Shown: positions 20,602-29,166, counted from the first letter of the stretch. The stretch is 64,000 nt of DNA from CAVTSA01 sp963737225 (GCA_963737225.1 CAVTSA010000013.1:620001-684000); one strand, 5' to 3'. Notes: a model not told the origin generated them from the letters alone. Made by a program: numbers and translations.

Positions 20602-22341
20602 ATGGCGGTGGTCGGCACCGATGTGGTCGTCCAGACCGAGTTCGACGTCCCGGTCACGATGCGCGACGGCACGGTCCTGCGCGCGAACGTGTACCGACCC
20701 GCGGGAGAGGGGCGGTGGCCGGTTCTCCTCACTCGACTCCCGTACGGCAAGGACCTGCCGGGGTCGTCCGCGTTCTTCGACCCGATCCAGGCGGCCCGGC
20801 GCGGGTATGTCGTGGTCATCCAGGACACGCGCGGGCGGTTCCGCTCCGACGGCGACTGGTATCCGTTCGCCGCCGAGCGGGAGGACGGTCACGACACGGT
20901 TGCATGGGCGGCCGCACTGCCGTACGGGACCGGCGACGTCGGGATGTACGGGGGCTCCTACTTCGGGTTCACCCAGTGGGCGGCGGCGGGCGAACAGCCG
21001 CCGGGGCTCCGGACGCTGGCTCCGATGATCACCTGGCGGCATCCGGACAACGGGTTGGTGACCCGCGGCGGGGCGCTCGAGCTGGGGACCGCGGAGTCCT
21101 GGAATCTCATGATGGGAGCGGACGTGTTGGTCCGGCAGCATCGGGGCGACCCCCAGGCGCTCGGCGTGGCGCTCAACGGCCTCCTCGACGAGATCGACGC
21201 GCTGGGCCGGTCGGGGTACTGGCGGCTGCCGCTGCGGGGAGGAACCGCGGTCGCGCGCACCGGGGTGGCGCCGTACTTCGAGGACCTGGTCTCAAGCGAT
21301 CCCGAGACGGATCGCAGGGTGGACGCCATCACGACCCAGGTGGGAGTGGTGGAGCGGGTCGACCTGCCCACGTTCTCGGTCGGCGGGTGGTACGACATCT
21401 TCCTCCAGGACACGCTCGAGAGCTACAACGTCGAGGCCGCCCGAGGCCGGCCGGCGCGGGTTCTGATCGGCCCCTGGAGCCACGGCGGGATGATGAACCC
21501 GATCGGCGAGCGCAACTTCGGCTTCGGCGCGCAGGCGGCGCTCATCGACCGGCGCATGGACCTCCAGTCGATGCACCTGCGCTGGTTCGACCACTGGCTG
21601 CACGGACGGGACACCGGCATGCTGCGGGAGCCGCCGATCCAGATCTTCGTGATGGGGATCGACCGGTGGCGCTCGGAGCACGAGTGGCCGCTTCGCCGCG
21701 CCGTGGTCACGCCCCACTACCTGCACGCGGAGGGTGCTCTCGACCGCGAGGAGCCGGTCGCCGGCGAGGCTGCCGGGCACTTCGACTACGACCCCGCCAA
21801 CCCGGTGCCGCCGGTCGGAGGCGCGCTGTTGATGACCGCCGACTTCCCCGCCGGCCCTCGCGACCAGCGGCGGATCGAGGCGCGGGACGACGTGCTGGTC
21901 TACACGTCGGCGGTGCTGGAGCAGGACGTGGAGGTCACCGGTCCCGTGACGGCCAACATCTGGCTTTCCACGTCGGCGCCGGATACGGACGTGGTCGTCC
22001 GTCTCTGCGACGTGCTGCCGGACGGGACCTCGTACAACCTGACCGACGGCATCCTGCGCGGCCGGTATCGAGACGCCGACCGTGGCGAGCCTCCGTCCCT
22101 GCTCACCCCGGGAGAAGCGGTCGAGTTCCGGGTCGACCTCTGGTCCACCAGCAACGTGTTCCTGAAGGGGCATCGGATCCGGGTCCACGTGACGTCCTCC
22201 AGCTTCCCCCGCTGGGATCGCAACCCCAACACCGGACACGAGCCGTTTGCGGACGCCGAGCTGGCGATCGCCCACCAGACGGTGCTGCACGACCAGGCTC
22301 ACCCCTCGCGGATCCTGCTCCCGGTGGTGCCCCCCTCCTGA
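20602..22341 (+). CDS. CocE/NonD family hydrolase (X-Pro dipeptidyl-peptidase-like)
   Basis: A 579-residue serine hydrolase with an alpha/beta-hydrolase domain followed by a C-terminal jelly-roll domain, as in cocaine esterase and X-prolyl dipeptidyl aminopeptidases. Landmarks are VTMRDGTVLRANVYRP, IQDTRGRFRSDG, the nucleophile elbow GMYGGSYFGFTQW (Ser in GGSYFG) and PWSHGGMM near the catalytic His. The C-terminal region has VTGPVTANIWLSTSAPDTD and RVHVTSSSFPRWDRN. No signal peptide is evident, so it is probably cytoplasmic. GGAGG lies 7 nt upstream of the ATG. The natural ester or amide substrate is unknown. Confidence 0.88.
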   Translation: MAVVGTDVVVQTEFDVPVTMRDGTVLRANVYRPAGEGRWPVLLTRLPYGKDLPGSSAFFDPIQAARRGYVVVIQDTRGRFRSDGDWYPFAAEREDGHDTVAWAAALPYGTGDVGMYGGSYFGFTQWAAAGEQPPGLRTLAPMITWRHPDNGLVTRGGALELGTAESWNLMMGADVLVRQHRGDPQALGVALNGLLDEIDALGRSGYWRLPLRGGTAVARTGVAPYFEDLVSSDPETDRRVDAITTQVGVVERVDLPTFSVGGWYDIFLQDTLESYNVEAARGRPARVLIGPWSHGGMMNPIGERNFGFGAQAALIDRRMDLQSMHLRWFDHWLHGRDTGMLREPPIQIFVMGIDRWRSEHEWPLRRAVVTPHYLHAEGALDREEPVAGEAAGHFDYDPANPVPPVGGALLMTADFPAGPRDQRRIEARDDVLVYTSAVLEQDVEVTGPVTANIWLSTSAPDTDVVVRLCDVLPDGTSYNLTDGILRGRYRDADRGEPPSLLTPGEAVEFRVDLWSTSNVFLKGHRIRVHVTSSSFPRWDRNPNTGHEPFADAELAIAHQTVLHDQAHPSRILLPVVPPS

Positions 22342-22353
22342 ACCATTCCGCCG

Positions 22354-22407
22354 TCTGCTCGCGGATGGGCCCTCGACCGACGCGGGTAGGACCCTCCTGC
22401 GAGCGGA
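22354..22407. repeat. 54-bp paired-palindrome element (TCYGCTCGC type)
   Basis: TCTGCTCGCGGA (22354-22365) and its inverted relative CCTGCGAGCGGA (22396-22407) start 42 bp apart with a 30-bp core. The inverted arms extend outward (22351-22363 pairs with 22398-22410), so a hairpin could form. It begins 13 bp after the CocE-type hydrolase stop. It is a more diverged member of the family. Confidence 0.55.
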
Positions 22408-22426
22408 CGGCGCCTTTGCTCACTCG

Positions 22427-22474
22427 TTGACGCTCTGTCGCGTGATTCGCGCTATATTCAGAATGTGCTGAATA
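22427..22474 (+). promoter_or_regulatory. Promoter and likely self-operator of the MarR/GbsR-ABC operon
   Basis: TTGACG (22427-22432) and TATATT (22453-22458) are -35/-10-like, although the spacing of 20 bp is long. TATATT ends 6 nt before the GTG, so the transcript is probably leaderless. A perfect inverted repeat TATTCAG-6 nt-CTGAATA (22455-22474) overlaps the -10 and the start codon, and is well placed for autorepression by the encoded MarR/GbsR protein. Confidence 0.65.
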
Positions 22475-22938
22475 AACAGAACGACGAGGAACTGGCGGCG
22501 CAGCGGCAGCGGTTCGTCGACGATCTGGGCGCCTTCTTCGCCGGCTACGGCCTGACCGCGACGCTGGGCCGCATCCTCGCCCACCTGATGCTGCACGAGG
22601 GTCCGGCGTCGCTGGACGAGATCGCGGGCGACCTCGGCATCGCCAAGAGCGGCGCCAGCACGGCCGCCCGCCGGCTGGAGACCTTCGGCATGGTGCGGAG
22701 GGTGCACACGGCCGGCAGCCGCCGCGTGCTCTTCGAAGCCATTCCCAACGGCGAAGCGATGTTGAGCTTTGGCCTGCCGCAGCTCCGCCGTTTCGCGCGG
22801 ACGCTGCGCGAGGGGGTCGAGGTGGCCGCTCCAGGGGCCCCCGCGCAGCGCGTCAAGAACCTGGCCGACACCATGGATCTCTACCTCGAGGTGGTTCAGA
22901 CGGCCCTCGAGCGCATTCGGGAGGAACAGCGGTCATGA
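22465..22938 (+). CDS. GbsR/MarR family transcriptional regulator
   Basis: A 157-residue winged-helix regulator. The DNA-binding domain spans about residues 25-90 (GRILAHLMLHEGPASLDEIAG, IAKSGASTAARRLETFGMVRRV), followed by a helical C-terminal dimerisation region. The first helix FVDDLGAFFAGYGL is typical of GbsR-type proteins, which often control ABC transporters. It is the first gene of a three-gene operon and overlaps the ABC ATPase start as ATGA. A perfect inverted repeat overlaps its own promoter and start codon. Confidence 0.88.
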   Translation: MLNKQNDEELAAQRQRFVDDLGAFFAGYGLTATLGRILAHLMLHEGPASLDEIAGDLGIAKSGASTAARRLETFGMVRRVHTAGSRRVLFEAIPNGEAMLSFGLPQLRRFARTLREGVEVAAPGAPAQRVKNLADTMDLYLEVVQTALERIREEQRS

Positions 22939-23885
22939 CCAACGCGATCGAGACGCGGGGCCTGACGAAGGACTACGGGATGAACCGCGGTCTCTTCGAC
23001 CTCGACCTGGACATCGCCGAGGGCGAGGTCTTCGGCTACCTGGGCCCGAACGGCGCCGGGAAGACCACCACCATCAAGCTGGTGATGGGCTTCATCCACG
23101 CATCCCGGGGCGAGGCGCACGTGCTCGGCCTCGACTGCTGGCGCGACGCGGTCAAGGTGAAGCGCCTGGTCGGCTACCAGCCCGGCGAGCTGCCGCAGTT
23201 CGGTGGCCTTCGCGGCTCCGAGGTCGTGGCGATGCTGGAGGGGATCCGCGGCTCGACCGACCACGCCCGCGTCGCGGACCTGGCGCAGCGCTTCGACCTC
23301 GACCTCGGCAGGCGGTACCGGCAGTACTCGCGAGGGAACAAGCAGAAGCTGGGCATCATCCTCGCCTTCGCGCACCGGCCCCGGGTGCTGATCCTGGACG
23401 AGCCCACCGGCGGCCTCGACCCGCTCAACCAGCAGACCTTCTACGAGCTCATCGAGGAGGTGCGCGACGAGGGGGCGACCGTGTTTCTTTCGTCGCACAT
23501 CCTCTCCGAGGTCCAGCGCATCTGCAAACGGGTCGGCATCATCCGGGACGGCCGCCTGGTCGAGATCGACGCGCTGGCCGACCTGCACCACCTCCGCTAC
23601 CGGCACGTCGAGGTCGAGTACGGGGGCGCGATTCCGGAGGCGGCGGTGCGGGCGGTGCCGGGTATCGAGGACGTACGCGTGGACGGGAACCGTCTCACCG
23701 CGTCCGTGCACGGCTCGTTCGAAGCGTTCCTGAAGGCCGCCAGCGAGGGCACGATCACGAACCTGCTCTCCGAGGAGCCGTCGCTGGAAGACGTCTTCCT
23801 GGCCCGTTACCGCGAGCAGCCGGTGGAGGTGGCAGGAGCATCGCGTGAAGCTCCGCAGGCTTCGCTTCACGGGGGCCATAAATGA
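22935..23885 (+). CDS. ABC transporter ATP-binding protein
   Basis: A 316-residue ATPase subunit with Walker A GPNGAGKTTT, a signature motif in the variant form YSRGNKQKLG, Walker B VLILDEPTGGLDP and the H-loop SSHIL. The C-terminal ~90 residues form the small domain typical of exporters of the CcmA/DrrA type. It overlaps both the regulator upstream and the permease downstream by ATGA, so the three are translationally coupled. It probably drives efflux of a hydrophobic compound; the substrate is unknown. Confidence 0.93.
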   Translation: MTNAIETRGLTKDYGMNRGLFDLDLDIAEGEVFGYLGPNGAGKTTTIKLVMGFIHASRGEAHVLGLDCWRDAVKVKRLVGYQPGELPQFGGLRGSEVVAMLEGIRGSTDHARVADLAQRFDLDLGRRYRQYSRGNKQKLGIILAFAHRPRVLILDEPTGGLDPLNQQTFYELIEEVRDEGATVFLSSHILSEVQRICKRVGIIRDGRLVEIDALADLHHLRYRHVEVEYGGAIPEAAVRAVPGIEDVRVDGNRLTASVHGSFEAFLKAASEGTITNLLSEEPSLEDVFLARYREQPVEVAGASREAPQASLHGGHK

Positions 23886-25516
23886 TGGTCCGCCTGCTCC
23901 TGCGTTCACACCGCACCGGCTTCCTGGTCGTCAGCGTCTTCGGGATGTTCGACGTGTTCATCAACACCGCCGCCTACGCACAGGTGGCGGGGCACACGGA
24001 GGCGGCGCGGCAAGCCTTCGCGGCGGCTACCGCGCCCCTGGCGACCCAGCTGTCGTATCTGCTCCCGATCCCGACCCGGCTGGACACCGTCGGCGGGTAC
24101 GTCCAGTGGCGCGGGTACCCCATCATCGCGATCGCGTTCGTGATCTGGGCCGTCGTCGCCGGCAGCGGGCTGGTGCGGGGCGAGGAGGAGCGCGGCCTCA
24201 CCGAGGTCTACCTGGCGAGCGGCATCGGCCGCGTCCGCTGGACGGTGCTCCGCTCGCTCGGGTTCGCGGTGGCCGCAGCGTTGGCGTCCGTCCTCACCGA
24301 GCTCGTCGGGGGCGCGGGCATCGCCCTCGCCGGTCAGGCCGCCGGACAGCCTCTCTCGTGGAGCGCGCTGATCGGTGAGGGGGTCGTGCTCTGGGCGATC
24401 GGCCTCGCCGCCTTCGGCATCACGCTGGTGCTCTCGCAGCTGGTCCAGACGCGAGGTGGCGCGGCGGGTCTGAGCGCGATCGTGCTGGTCGTGCTGTTCT
24501 TCCTCAACTCCCTGTCGCGCACCGCCGCCGGCTGGCGCGGCGTCGCGCACATCTCGCCCTTCTTTCTGTTCGACCGGACCAACGTCCTGGTGCCCGGCGG
24601 GCGGTTCGACTGGGGGCCGACGATCGTTCTGGTCGCGATCGGCGTGGCCGGCATCGGCCTCGCCGCGCTCGCCTTTTCGGTCCGCGACCTCGGTGCCGCG
24701 ATCGTGGGCCGCGTCGGCGGCTCGCGCCTCGACCGGCCGGCTCGCCGGGACGCCGCCCGCAACCCGCTGCTGCGGATTCCCATCCTCTCCAGCCTGTGGG
24801 AGCAGCGCTGGTCGCTGCTGGGCTGGATGGTGGGATCGTTCCTGCTGATGGCGCTCATCGGCGATATCGCCAAGTCGGGTGCGAGCCTGATCGAGCAGAC
24901 GCCGTCGCTGAAGGTCTGGCTCCAGCCCGGCGTGGCGCCCTTCACCGCCCTGGTCGCCGCCACCTGGGGCAGCCTGGTGGGTCTCGTCGTCGCCGGCTAC
25001 GCGATCGTCGAGACCGCGCGCTGGGCCGGTCAGGACGGAAGCGGCCGTCTCGAGCTGACCCTTGCGGAGCCGATCTCGCGCTCGCGGGTGGTCCTGCAGC
25101 GCGCGGTCGAGCTGGCGCTGGGGGCGTTGCTGATCGCGGTGGCGGGCACGGTCGGACTGCTGGCCGCCGCCGCCGGCCAGCACGCGACGATCGACGGCCC
25201 GGTGTGGACGGCGACCTTCCTGCTCCTGCCCGTGGCCACGGCCTTTGGAGCGATCGGCGGCGCGATCTCCGCCTGGCTGCCGAGGTTCGCGATCGGCCTG
25301 GTCTCGGCGCTGGCAGTGGTGGCGTTCTTCATCGAGTTCCTGGGACCACTCTTCAAGTGGCCCTCCTGGGTGCTGAACCTCTCGGTCTTCCGGCTGTACG
25401 GCACGCCGCTCACGACGCCGATCTTCTGGAACGGGTTCTGGGCCCTGGTGGCGATCACCGTGGTCGGGTTCGGGGTCGCCGTGCTCGCCATGCAGCGGCG
25501 GGAGGTCGGCTCCTAG
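23882..25516 (+). CDS. ABC transporter permease, double-length
   Basis: A 544-residue membrane protein with about twelve hydrophobic segments, arranged as two related halves: the first contains GLVRGEEERGLTEVYLASG, the second ETARWAGQDGSGRLELTLAEP. Each half carries the coupling-helix type motif of ABC-2-like exporters, so one chain can supply the whole membrane pore for a dimer of the upstream ATPase. It is the last gene of the operon. The overall design matches regulator-ATPase-fused permease drug exporters of Actinomycetota. Confidence 0.85.
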   Translation: MMVRLLLRSHRTGFLVVSVFGMFDVFINTAAYAQVAGHTEAARQAFAAATAPLATQLSYLLPIPTRLDTVGGYVQWRGYPIIAIAFVIWAVVAGSGLVRGEEERGLTEVYLASGIGRVRWTVLRSLGFAVAAALASVLTELVGGAGIALAGQAAGQPLSWSALIGEGVVLWAIGLAAFGITLVLSQLVQTRGGAAGLSAIVLVVLFFLNSLSRTAAGWRGVAHISPFFLFDRTNVLVPGGRFDWGPTIVLVAIGVAGIGLAALAFSVRDLGAAIVGRVGGSRLDRPARRDAARNPLLRIPILSSLWEQRWSLLGWMVGSFLLMALIGDIAKSGASLIEQTPSLKVWLQPGVAPFTALVAATWGSLVGLVVAGYAIVETARWAGQDGSGRLELTLAEPISRSRVVLQRAVELALGALLIAVAGTVGLLAAAAGQHATIDGPVWTATFLLLPVATAFGAIGGAISAWLPRFAIGLVSALAVVAFFIEFLGPLFKWPSWVLNLSVFRLYGTPLTTPIFWNGFWALVAITVVGFGVAVLAMQRREVGS

Positions 25517-25607
25517 CTCGGCCGCGAAGGCCCCGTTGATGCACCACCGGGGGTGCCGTTGCTTTAGGGCAAACCGTGGTCGCGCCGGGTGCTCGCACCT
25601 TGGGTCG

Positions 25608-25661
25608 TTTCTGCAGCAACCGTCGCTATCTCCGACCCGGAAAGAGCGGAATGTGCAGAAA
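25608..25661. repeat. 54-bp paired-palindrome element (TTTCTGCAGCAA type)
   Basis: TTTCTGCAGCAA (25608-25619) and the inverted AATGTGCAGAAA (25650-25661) start 42 bp apart. The inverted arms CGTTTCTGCA (25606-25615) and TGCAGAAACG (25654-25663) match over 10 bp. It lies about 90 bp after the permease stop and just upstream of the ArsR-SRPBCC promoter. A further possible unit (TTGATGCACCAC, 25536-25547) is seen nearer the permease end. Confidence 0.65.
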
Positions 25662-25676
25662 CGGCCCTGAGGCTGT

Positions 25677-25730
25677 TTGACATGCAACCAGACGGCTGCC
25701 TAATATCATTGGCAACTGATGGGTTGCATG
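25677..25730 (+). promoter_or_regulatory. Consensus-like promoter with inverted-repeat operator for the ArsR-SRPBCC gene
   Basis: A perfect TTGACA (25677-25682) and TAATAT (25701-25706) are separated by 18 bp, the strongest sigma70-type promoter seen in the window. A perfect 9-bp inverted repeat CATGCAACC (25681-25689) / GGTTGCATG (25722-25730) brackets the spacer and -10. A third half-site GGCAAC lies between them (25711-25716). This fits an operator for the ArsR-type protein encoded immediately downstream. Confidence 0.7.
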
Positions 25731-25743
25731 TCCGGGGTAGGCC

Positions 25744-26514
25744 ATGAATGACGTCTTCCGAGCGCTGTCGGACCCCAGCCGGCGTGGCCTGCTCGACCGC
25801 CTGAACGCTCGCAACGGTCAGACGCTGCGCGAGCTGACGGCCGGGCTCGGGATGTCCCGCCAGTCGGTGAGCAAGCACCTCGATGTGCTCGAAGCAGCCA
25901 ACCTGGTCACCACCGTCCGGCGGGGTCGGGAGAAGCTGCACTACCTCAACGCCGAACCCATCGAGGCCATCGGCCGGCGCTGGATCGCGCGCTACCACGC
26001 AGCGCGCGTGAGCGCGCTCGCCGACCTCAAGTCCGCTCTGGAGGAGACCGCGGTGACCCACCCCGAGTTCGTCTACACGACCTACATCAAGACCACGCAG
26101 GAACGCCTGTGGCAGGCACTTACCGACCCCGCGTTCACCAAGCAGTACTGGGGCGCGGAGCTCCTGTCGGACTGGAACGTGGGCTCTCCCGTGACCTGGA
26201 TCTACGGGGGGGTGACCGTCGAAGATCCGGAGCAGGTGGTCCTGGAGGCCGATCCGCCCCGCCGCCTCGCCTACACCTGGCAGACGATCACGCCCGAATT
26301 CGCACGCGTGGTCGGATTCACCCAGGAATATCAGCGGAAGGTCGCCGCCGAGCCGCGTTCCCGGGTCGCGTTCGACCTCGAGCCGGTGGACGGCCTGGTC
26401 CGGCTCACTGTGGTCCACGACGGGTTCCCCGAGGACAGCGAGGTCCTGAAGAGCATCAGCGGTGGCTGGCCGATGATCCTCTCCGGGCTCAAGACCTTTC
26501 TCGAAACCCGGTAA
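25744..26514 (+). CDS. ArsR-type winged-helix regulator fused to an SRPBCC (AHSA1) domain
   Basis: A 256-residue fusion. Residues 1-80 are an ArsR-like winged helix (FRALSDPSRRGLLDRL, LGMSRQSVSKHLDVLEAANLV) with no cysteine metal site. Residues about 105-256 are an SRPBCC/START-like ligand-binding domain (TYIKTTQERLWQALTDPAFTKQYWG, GGWPMILSGLKTFLE). Such fusions are probably small-molecule-responsive repressors in which the SRPBCC pocket senses the ligand. Its own promoter carries a 9-bp inverted repeat, suggesting autoregulation. A DinB-family gene follows in the same direction. Confidence 0.88.
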   Translation: MNDVFRALSDPSRRGLLDRLNARNGQTLRELTAGLGMSRQSVSKHLDVLEAANLVTTVRRGREKLHYLNAEPIEAIGRRWIARYHAARVSALADLKSALEETAVTHPEFVYTTYIKTTQERLWQALTDPAFTKQYWGAELLSDWNVGSPVTWIYGGVTVEDPEQVVLEADPPRRLAYTWQTITPEFARVVGFTQEYQRKVAAEPRSRVAFDLEPVDGLVRLTVVHDGFPEDSEVLKSISGGWPMILSGLKTFLETR

Positions 26515-26523
26515 CCAGCGCCG

Positions 26524-26577
26524 CTTCCCGGCAATGCGGCCCAAAACACCGCCCGGAAGGCCCTGGTTGTGGGAAAC
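26524..26577. repeat. 54-bp paired-palindrome element (CTTCCCGGCAA type)
   Basis: CTTCCCGGCAAT (26524-26535) and the inverted relative GTTGTGGGAAAC (26566-26577) start 42 bp apart. The 30-bp core contains GCGGCCC...AAAAC, shared with the element at 8089-8142. It begins 10 bp after the ArsR-SRPBCC stop. The remaining sequence up to 26724 shows no gene. Confidence 0.6.
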
Positions 26578-26724
26578 GGCCCATCCTGGCATGGCGGCCT
26601 TTCGCCGGCTCCCAGCAGCCCTGAGTACCGGCGCTCGAGTTCGTCGAATCGAGGCCCGAAACTGACCGCGAAGGGCTCCAGGATGTGTGCTGTACCCCGG
26701 CAACCGGCACCTGAGGAGGCTGAC

Positions 26725-27234
26725 ATGGCCACCGTCACCACCGACGAGCGAGAAGACCTGCTGGACACCCTCGCCACGCACCGCGGGTTCCTGCGCTACA
26801 CCGTCCGCGGCCTGACCCCGGAGCAGCTTGGCCGCCGGACGACGGTCAGCGAGCTGTGCCTGGGCGGCATCATCAAGCACGTCACCGCCATGGAGCGCCA
26901 GTGGGCCGGCTTCATCGTGAAGGGCGCGCCCGAGGGGATCTTCGACGAGGCGATGATCAAGGAGTACAGCCGCCAGTTCCAGGTCGAGGACGGCGACACG
27001 GTCGACAGCTTGCTTGCCGATTACGACGCTGCCGCGCGGGCCACCGACGAGCTGATCCGGTCCGTCCCCGATCTCGGCGCCTCCCGGCCCCTGCCGCCCG
27101 CCCCCTGGTTCAAGCCCGGGGCGCGGTGGTCCGCCCGGCGGGCGATCCTCCACATCCTCGCCGAGTTCTCCCAGCACGCGGGACATGCCGACATCATCCG
27201 CGAGGCTCTCGACGGTCAGAAGACGATGGGGTGA
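26725..27234 (+). CDS. DinB/DUF664 family protein
   Basis: A 169-residue four-helix-bundle protein of the DinB/YfiT-like superfamily (DUF664 branch). Landmarks are the VRGLTPEQLGRRTTVSE opening, IIKHVTAMERQWAGF with the first metal-ligand His, and the C-terminal HILAEFSQHAGHADIIRE containing two further histidines. Members bind a divalent metal and many are thiol-dependent transferases (mycothiol or bacillithiol). The start is set by GGAGG 7 nt before the ATG. It is downstream of the ArsR-SRPBCC regulator and could be under its control. Confidence 0.85.
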   Translation: MATVTTDEREDLLDTLATHRGFLRYTVRGLTPEQLGRRTTVSELCLGGIIKHVTAMERQWAGFIVKGAPEGIFDEAMIKEYSRQFQVEDGDTVDSLLADYDAAARATDELIRSVPDLGASRPLPPAPWFKPGARWSARRAILHILAEFSQHAGHADIIREALDGQKTMG

Positions 27235-27258
27235 GGCCGGCCCGAGTCCCCCGGGATC

Positions 27259-27302
27259 GGCGCGTGGGGGAGGGCTTGTCGAGCACTCCCTCACCCCGCG
27301 CC
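27259..27302. terminator. GC-rich hairpin between convergent genes
   Basis: An imperfect inverted repeat with arms GGCGCGTGGGGGAGGG and CTCCCTCACCCCGCGCC around an 11-nt loop lies 24 bp after the DinB stop and 44 bp before the cell-wall hydrolase stop on the other strand. There is no U-tract, so it may act as a bidirectional 3'-end hairpin rather than a canonical intrinsic terminator. Confidence 0.5.
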
Positions 27303-27345
27303 GGGCGAAAAGGCTGACCCGGGGGTCAGGCCAGGCGCTCGCCGC

Positions 27346-29166
27346 TCACGGGTTGCACTGCCACTCGGCCTGGCGCCCCTGGCTGTACATCCAGGCCGCG
27401 GCGGCGGCGCTCGCCGCCGGATCCCAGATCGACCCCCCCGCCTTGCCTTCCCGGGTCGCGGCGAACGTCGAAGGCATGAACTGGAAGAGGCCCGAGGCAC
27501 CGGAGGGGTTGCGGGCGTTGGGGTTGTAGCCGGACTCACAGTCGGCCACGGTCAGTCCCCAGTTCACGGCGGCCGCCCCCAGCGGCGAGAAGGCGTTGAT
27601 GATGATCTGCTGGACGGAGCCCTCGAGCACCGACGCGGGCGGCGGGATGTAGCCCACGATCTCCGACCCGCCGCCCAGCGCGACCACGCGGACGTCGAAG
27701 CTCCCGGCGTCGTCCATGTTCCGCTCCCAGACCACCAGGCCGATCGCGCTCCCTCCGGAGGAGATCACCGAACGCACGATCGCGACGTGACCGAACGCGC
27801 TGTAGCCGGGGCCGTTGAACACCACGATCGCGCCCTCGGTGGGCGTCTGCGAGGTGGGTATCCCCGCCGCCTGTGCCCCGCTGATCCACTGACCGCCGTT
27901 CCCCAGGTTTTGCGGCAGCCGGCCACCGGTGTACTTCTGATAGGCGTTCGCCGCGTAGCAGGTGCACTGGATCGGGGTGTAGTCGCAGTACCCGGGGTAT
28001 GCCGTCAGGTTCAGCGGTGAGGGGTCAGGCTGCAGCGGCCACGGGATGCTCGAGACGCTCAGCGTGTAGAGGCCCGACGCCAGCCCGGTGTCGAGGAGCT
28101 GCTGGTCGAGGCCCCCCGTGCCGAGCTCGGTCAGCTCGGCCGCCTGCTGCGTGGTGAGGGATCCACCCTGCTGCTGGGCGGACGCGATCTCCGACTGTGT
28201 GATCGTGGTTTGGGCCTCGAGCTGGCCCTGCTGGCTCTGCATCTCGGCGGCCAGCGTCTGCAGCTCGGCCTGCGACGCCTGGGCCTGCTGCTCATCCGTC
28301 GTCACCTGGCCCAGCGTCTGGTCGAGAGCGTTCTGCGAAGCCTGAACCTGCCCGCGCGTCGCGTCGAGCTCACCGGTGAGCTGGTGGGCCCGCTGCGCGG
28401 CATCGTCGAGGCCCGCGTTCTGGGTCAGGTAGGAACCCAGACTGGCGGCCTCCACCACCGACAGCAGCACCGATGAGGGCTCGGCGTAGAGGGCCTGGGC
28501 CACCTCCATCAGCTGGGTCCGTTCCTGCCGCTCCTGCGTGTTGAGGCGGTTGACGCGCGCCTGAAGCTGGACGAGCTGCTGTGTCAGGTCTTGAACCTCG
28601 GCCTGGTCCCCGCTGACCTGGACCTGGAGCTGCGTCTGCTGCTGCTGGTTCTGCGCAACCTCTGCCTGCAGCTGGTTGAGCTGGGAATCGGCCTGCGTGA
28701 GGTTCGTCGCCAGCTGCTCTTGCGGTGGACTCAGGACCACCGGGGTGAGGCTCGACGGGACGGGGTTGAGCCCGGGGAATGACGGCAACGGCGACGGCGA
28801 CGGAGAGGGAGAGGCAGTCGGACTGGCCGTCGGGGTCGGGGTCGGGGTCGGCGTGGCGGTCGGAGTGGGCGTGGCGGTCGGAGTGGGCGTGGCGGTCGGA
28901 GTGGGCGTGGCGGTCGGCGAGGCCGTCGGCGCCGGCATGGGGGTGGGGGTCGACGCTGGGGTCGGAGCCGGCGAAGGCGTGGGATCTGGCGTCGGCGTCG
29001 CGGCTGGCGTCGGCGTCGCGGCCGATGAGGGCGTCGGGGTTGGGGTGGCCGTCGCGCCCGCGGTTGCGGGGGCCCACACGGAGACCAGGAGGAGCAGGAC
29101 GCCCGCCAGCGCGACGAGCCTACCCCGCCATCCCAGAATCCGTTCGACCCCGTCCCGCTTCGCCAT
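27346..29166 (-). CDS. Secreted cell-wall hydrolase: coiled coil + CHAP + transglycosylase domain
   Basis: A 606-residue exported protein. A signal peptide (about 1-38, ending near ATAGA) is followed by a low-complexity Pro/Thr/Ala stretch (about 40-130, repeated TATPTP units). Next comes a long Gln-rich coiled coil (about 150-360), as in PcsB/RipA-type regulators. A CHAP amidase/endopeptidase domain has Cys401 (QCTCYAANAY) and His460 (AFGHVAIV). A C-terminal lytic-transglycosylase-like domain has the catalytic Glu544 (ADCESGYNPNA, GLFQFMPSTF). Carrying a peptide cutter and a glycan cutter in one chain suggests a role in cell separation. TAGCGA and GAGG lie just upstream of the ATG. Confidence 0.9.
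   Translation of the reverse strand: MAKRDGVERILGWRGRLVALAGVLLLLVSVWAPATAGATATPTPTPSSAATPTPAATPTPDPTPSPAPTPASTPTPMPAPTASPTATPTPTATPTPTATPTPTATPTPTPTPTASPTASPSPSPSPLPSFPGLNPVPSSLTPVVLSPPQEQLATNLTQADSQLNQLQAEVAQNQQQQTQLQVQVSGDQAEVQDLTQQLVQLQARVNRLNTQERQERTQLMEVAQALYAEPSSVLLSVVEAASLGSYLTQNAGLDDAAQRAHQLTGELDATRGQVQASQNALDQTLGQVTTDEQQAQASQAELQTLAAEMQSQQGQLEAQTTITQSEIASAQQQGGSLTTQQAAELTELGTGGLDQQLLDTGLASGLYTLSVSSIPWPLQPDPSPLNLTAYPGYCDYTPIQCTCYAANAYQKYTGGRLPQNLGNGGQWISGAQAAGIPTSQTPTEGAIVVFNGPGYSAFGHVAIVRSVISSGGSAIGLVVWERNMDDAGSFDVRVVALGGGSEIVGYIPPPASVLEGSVQQIIINAFSPLGAAAVNWGLTVADCESGYNPNARNPSGASGLFQFMPSTFAATREGKAGGSIWDPAASAAAAAWMYSQGRQAEWQCNP

Noticed and set aside
22935..25516. Horizontal acquisition of the ABC exporter operon
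   Set aside because: Base composition and codon use look like neighbouring genes and no integrase, tRNA junction or direct repeats flank it.
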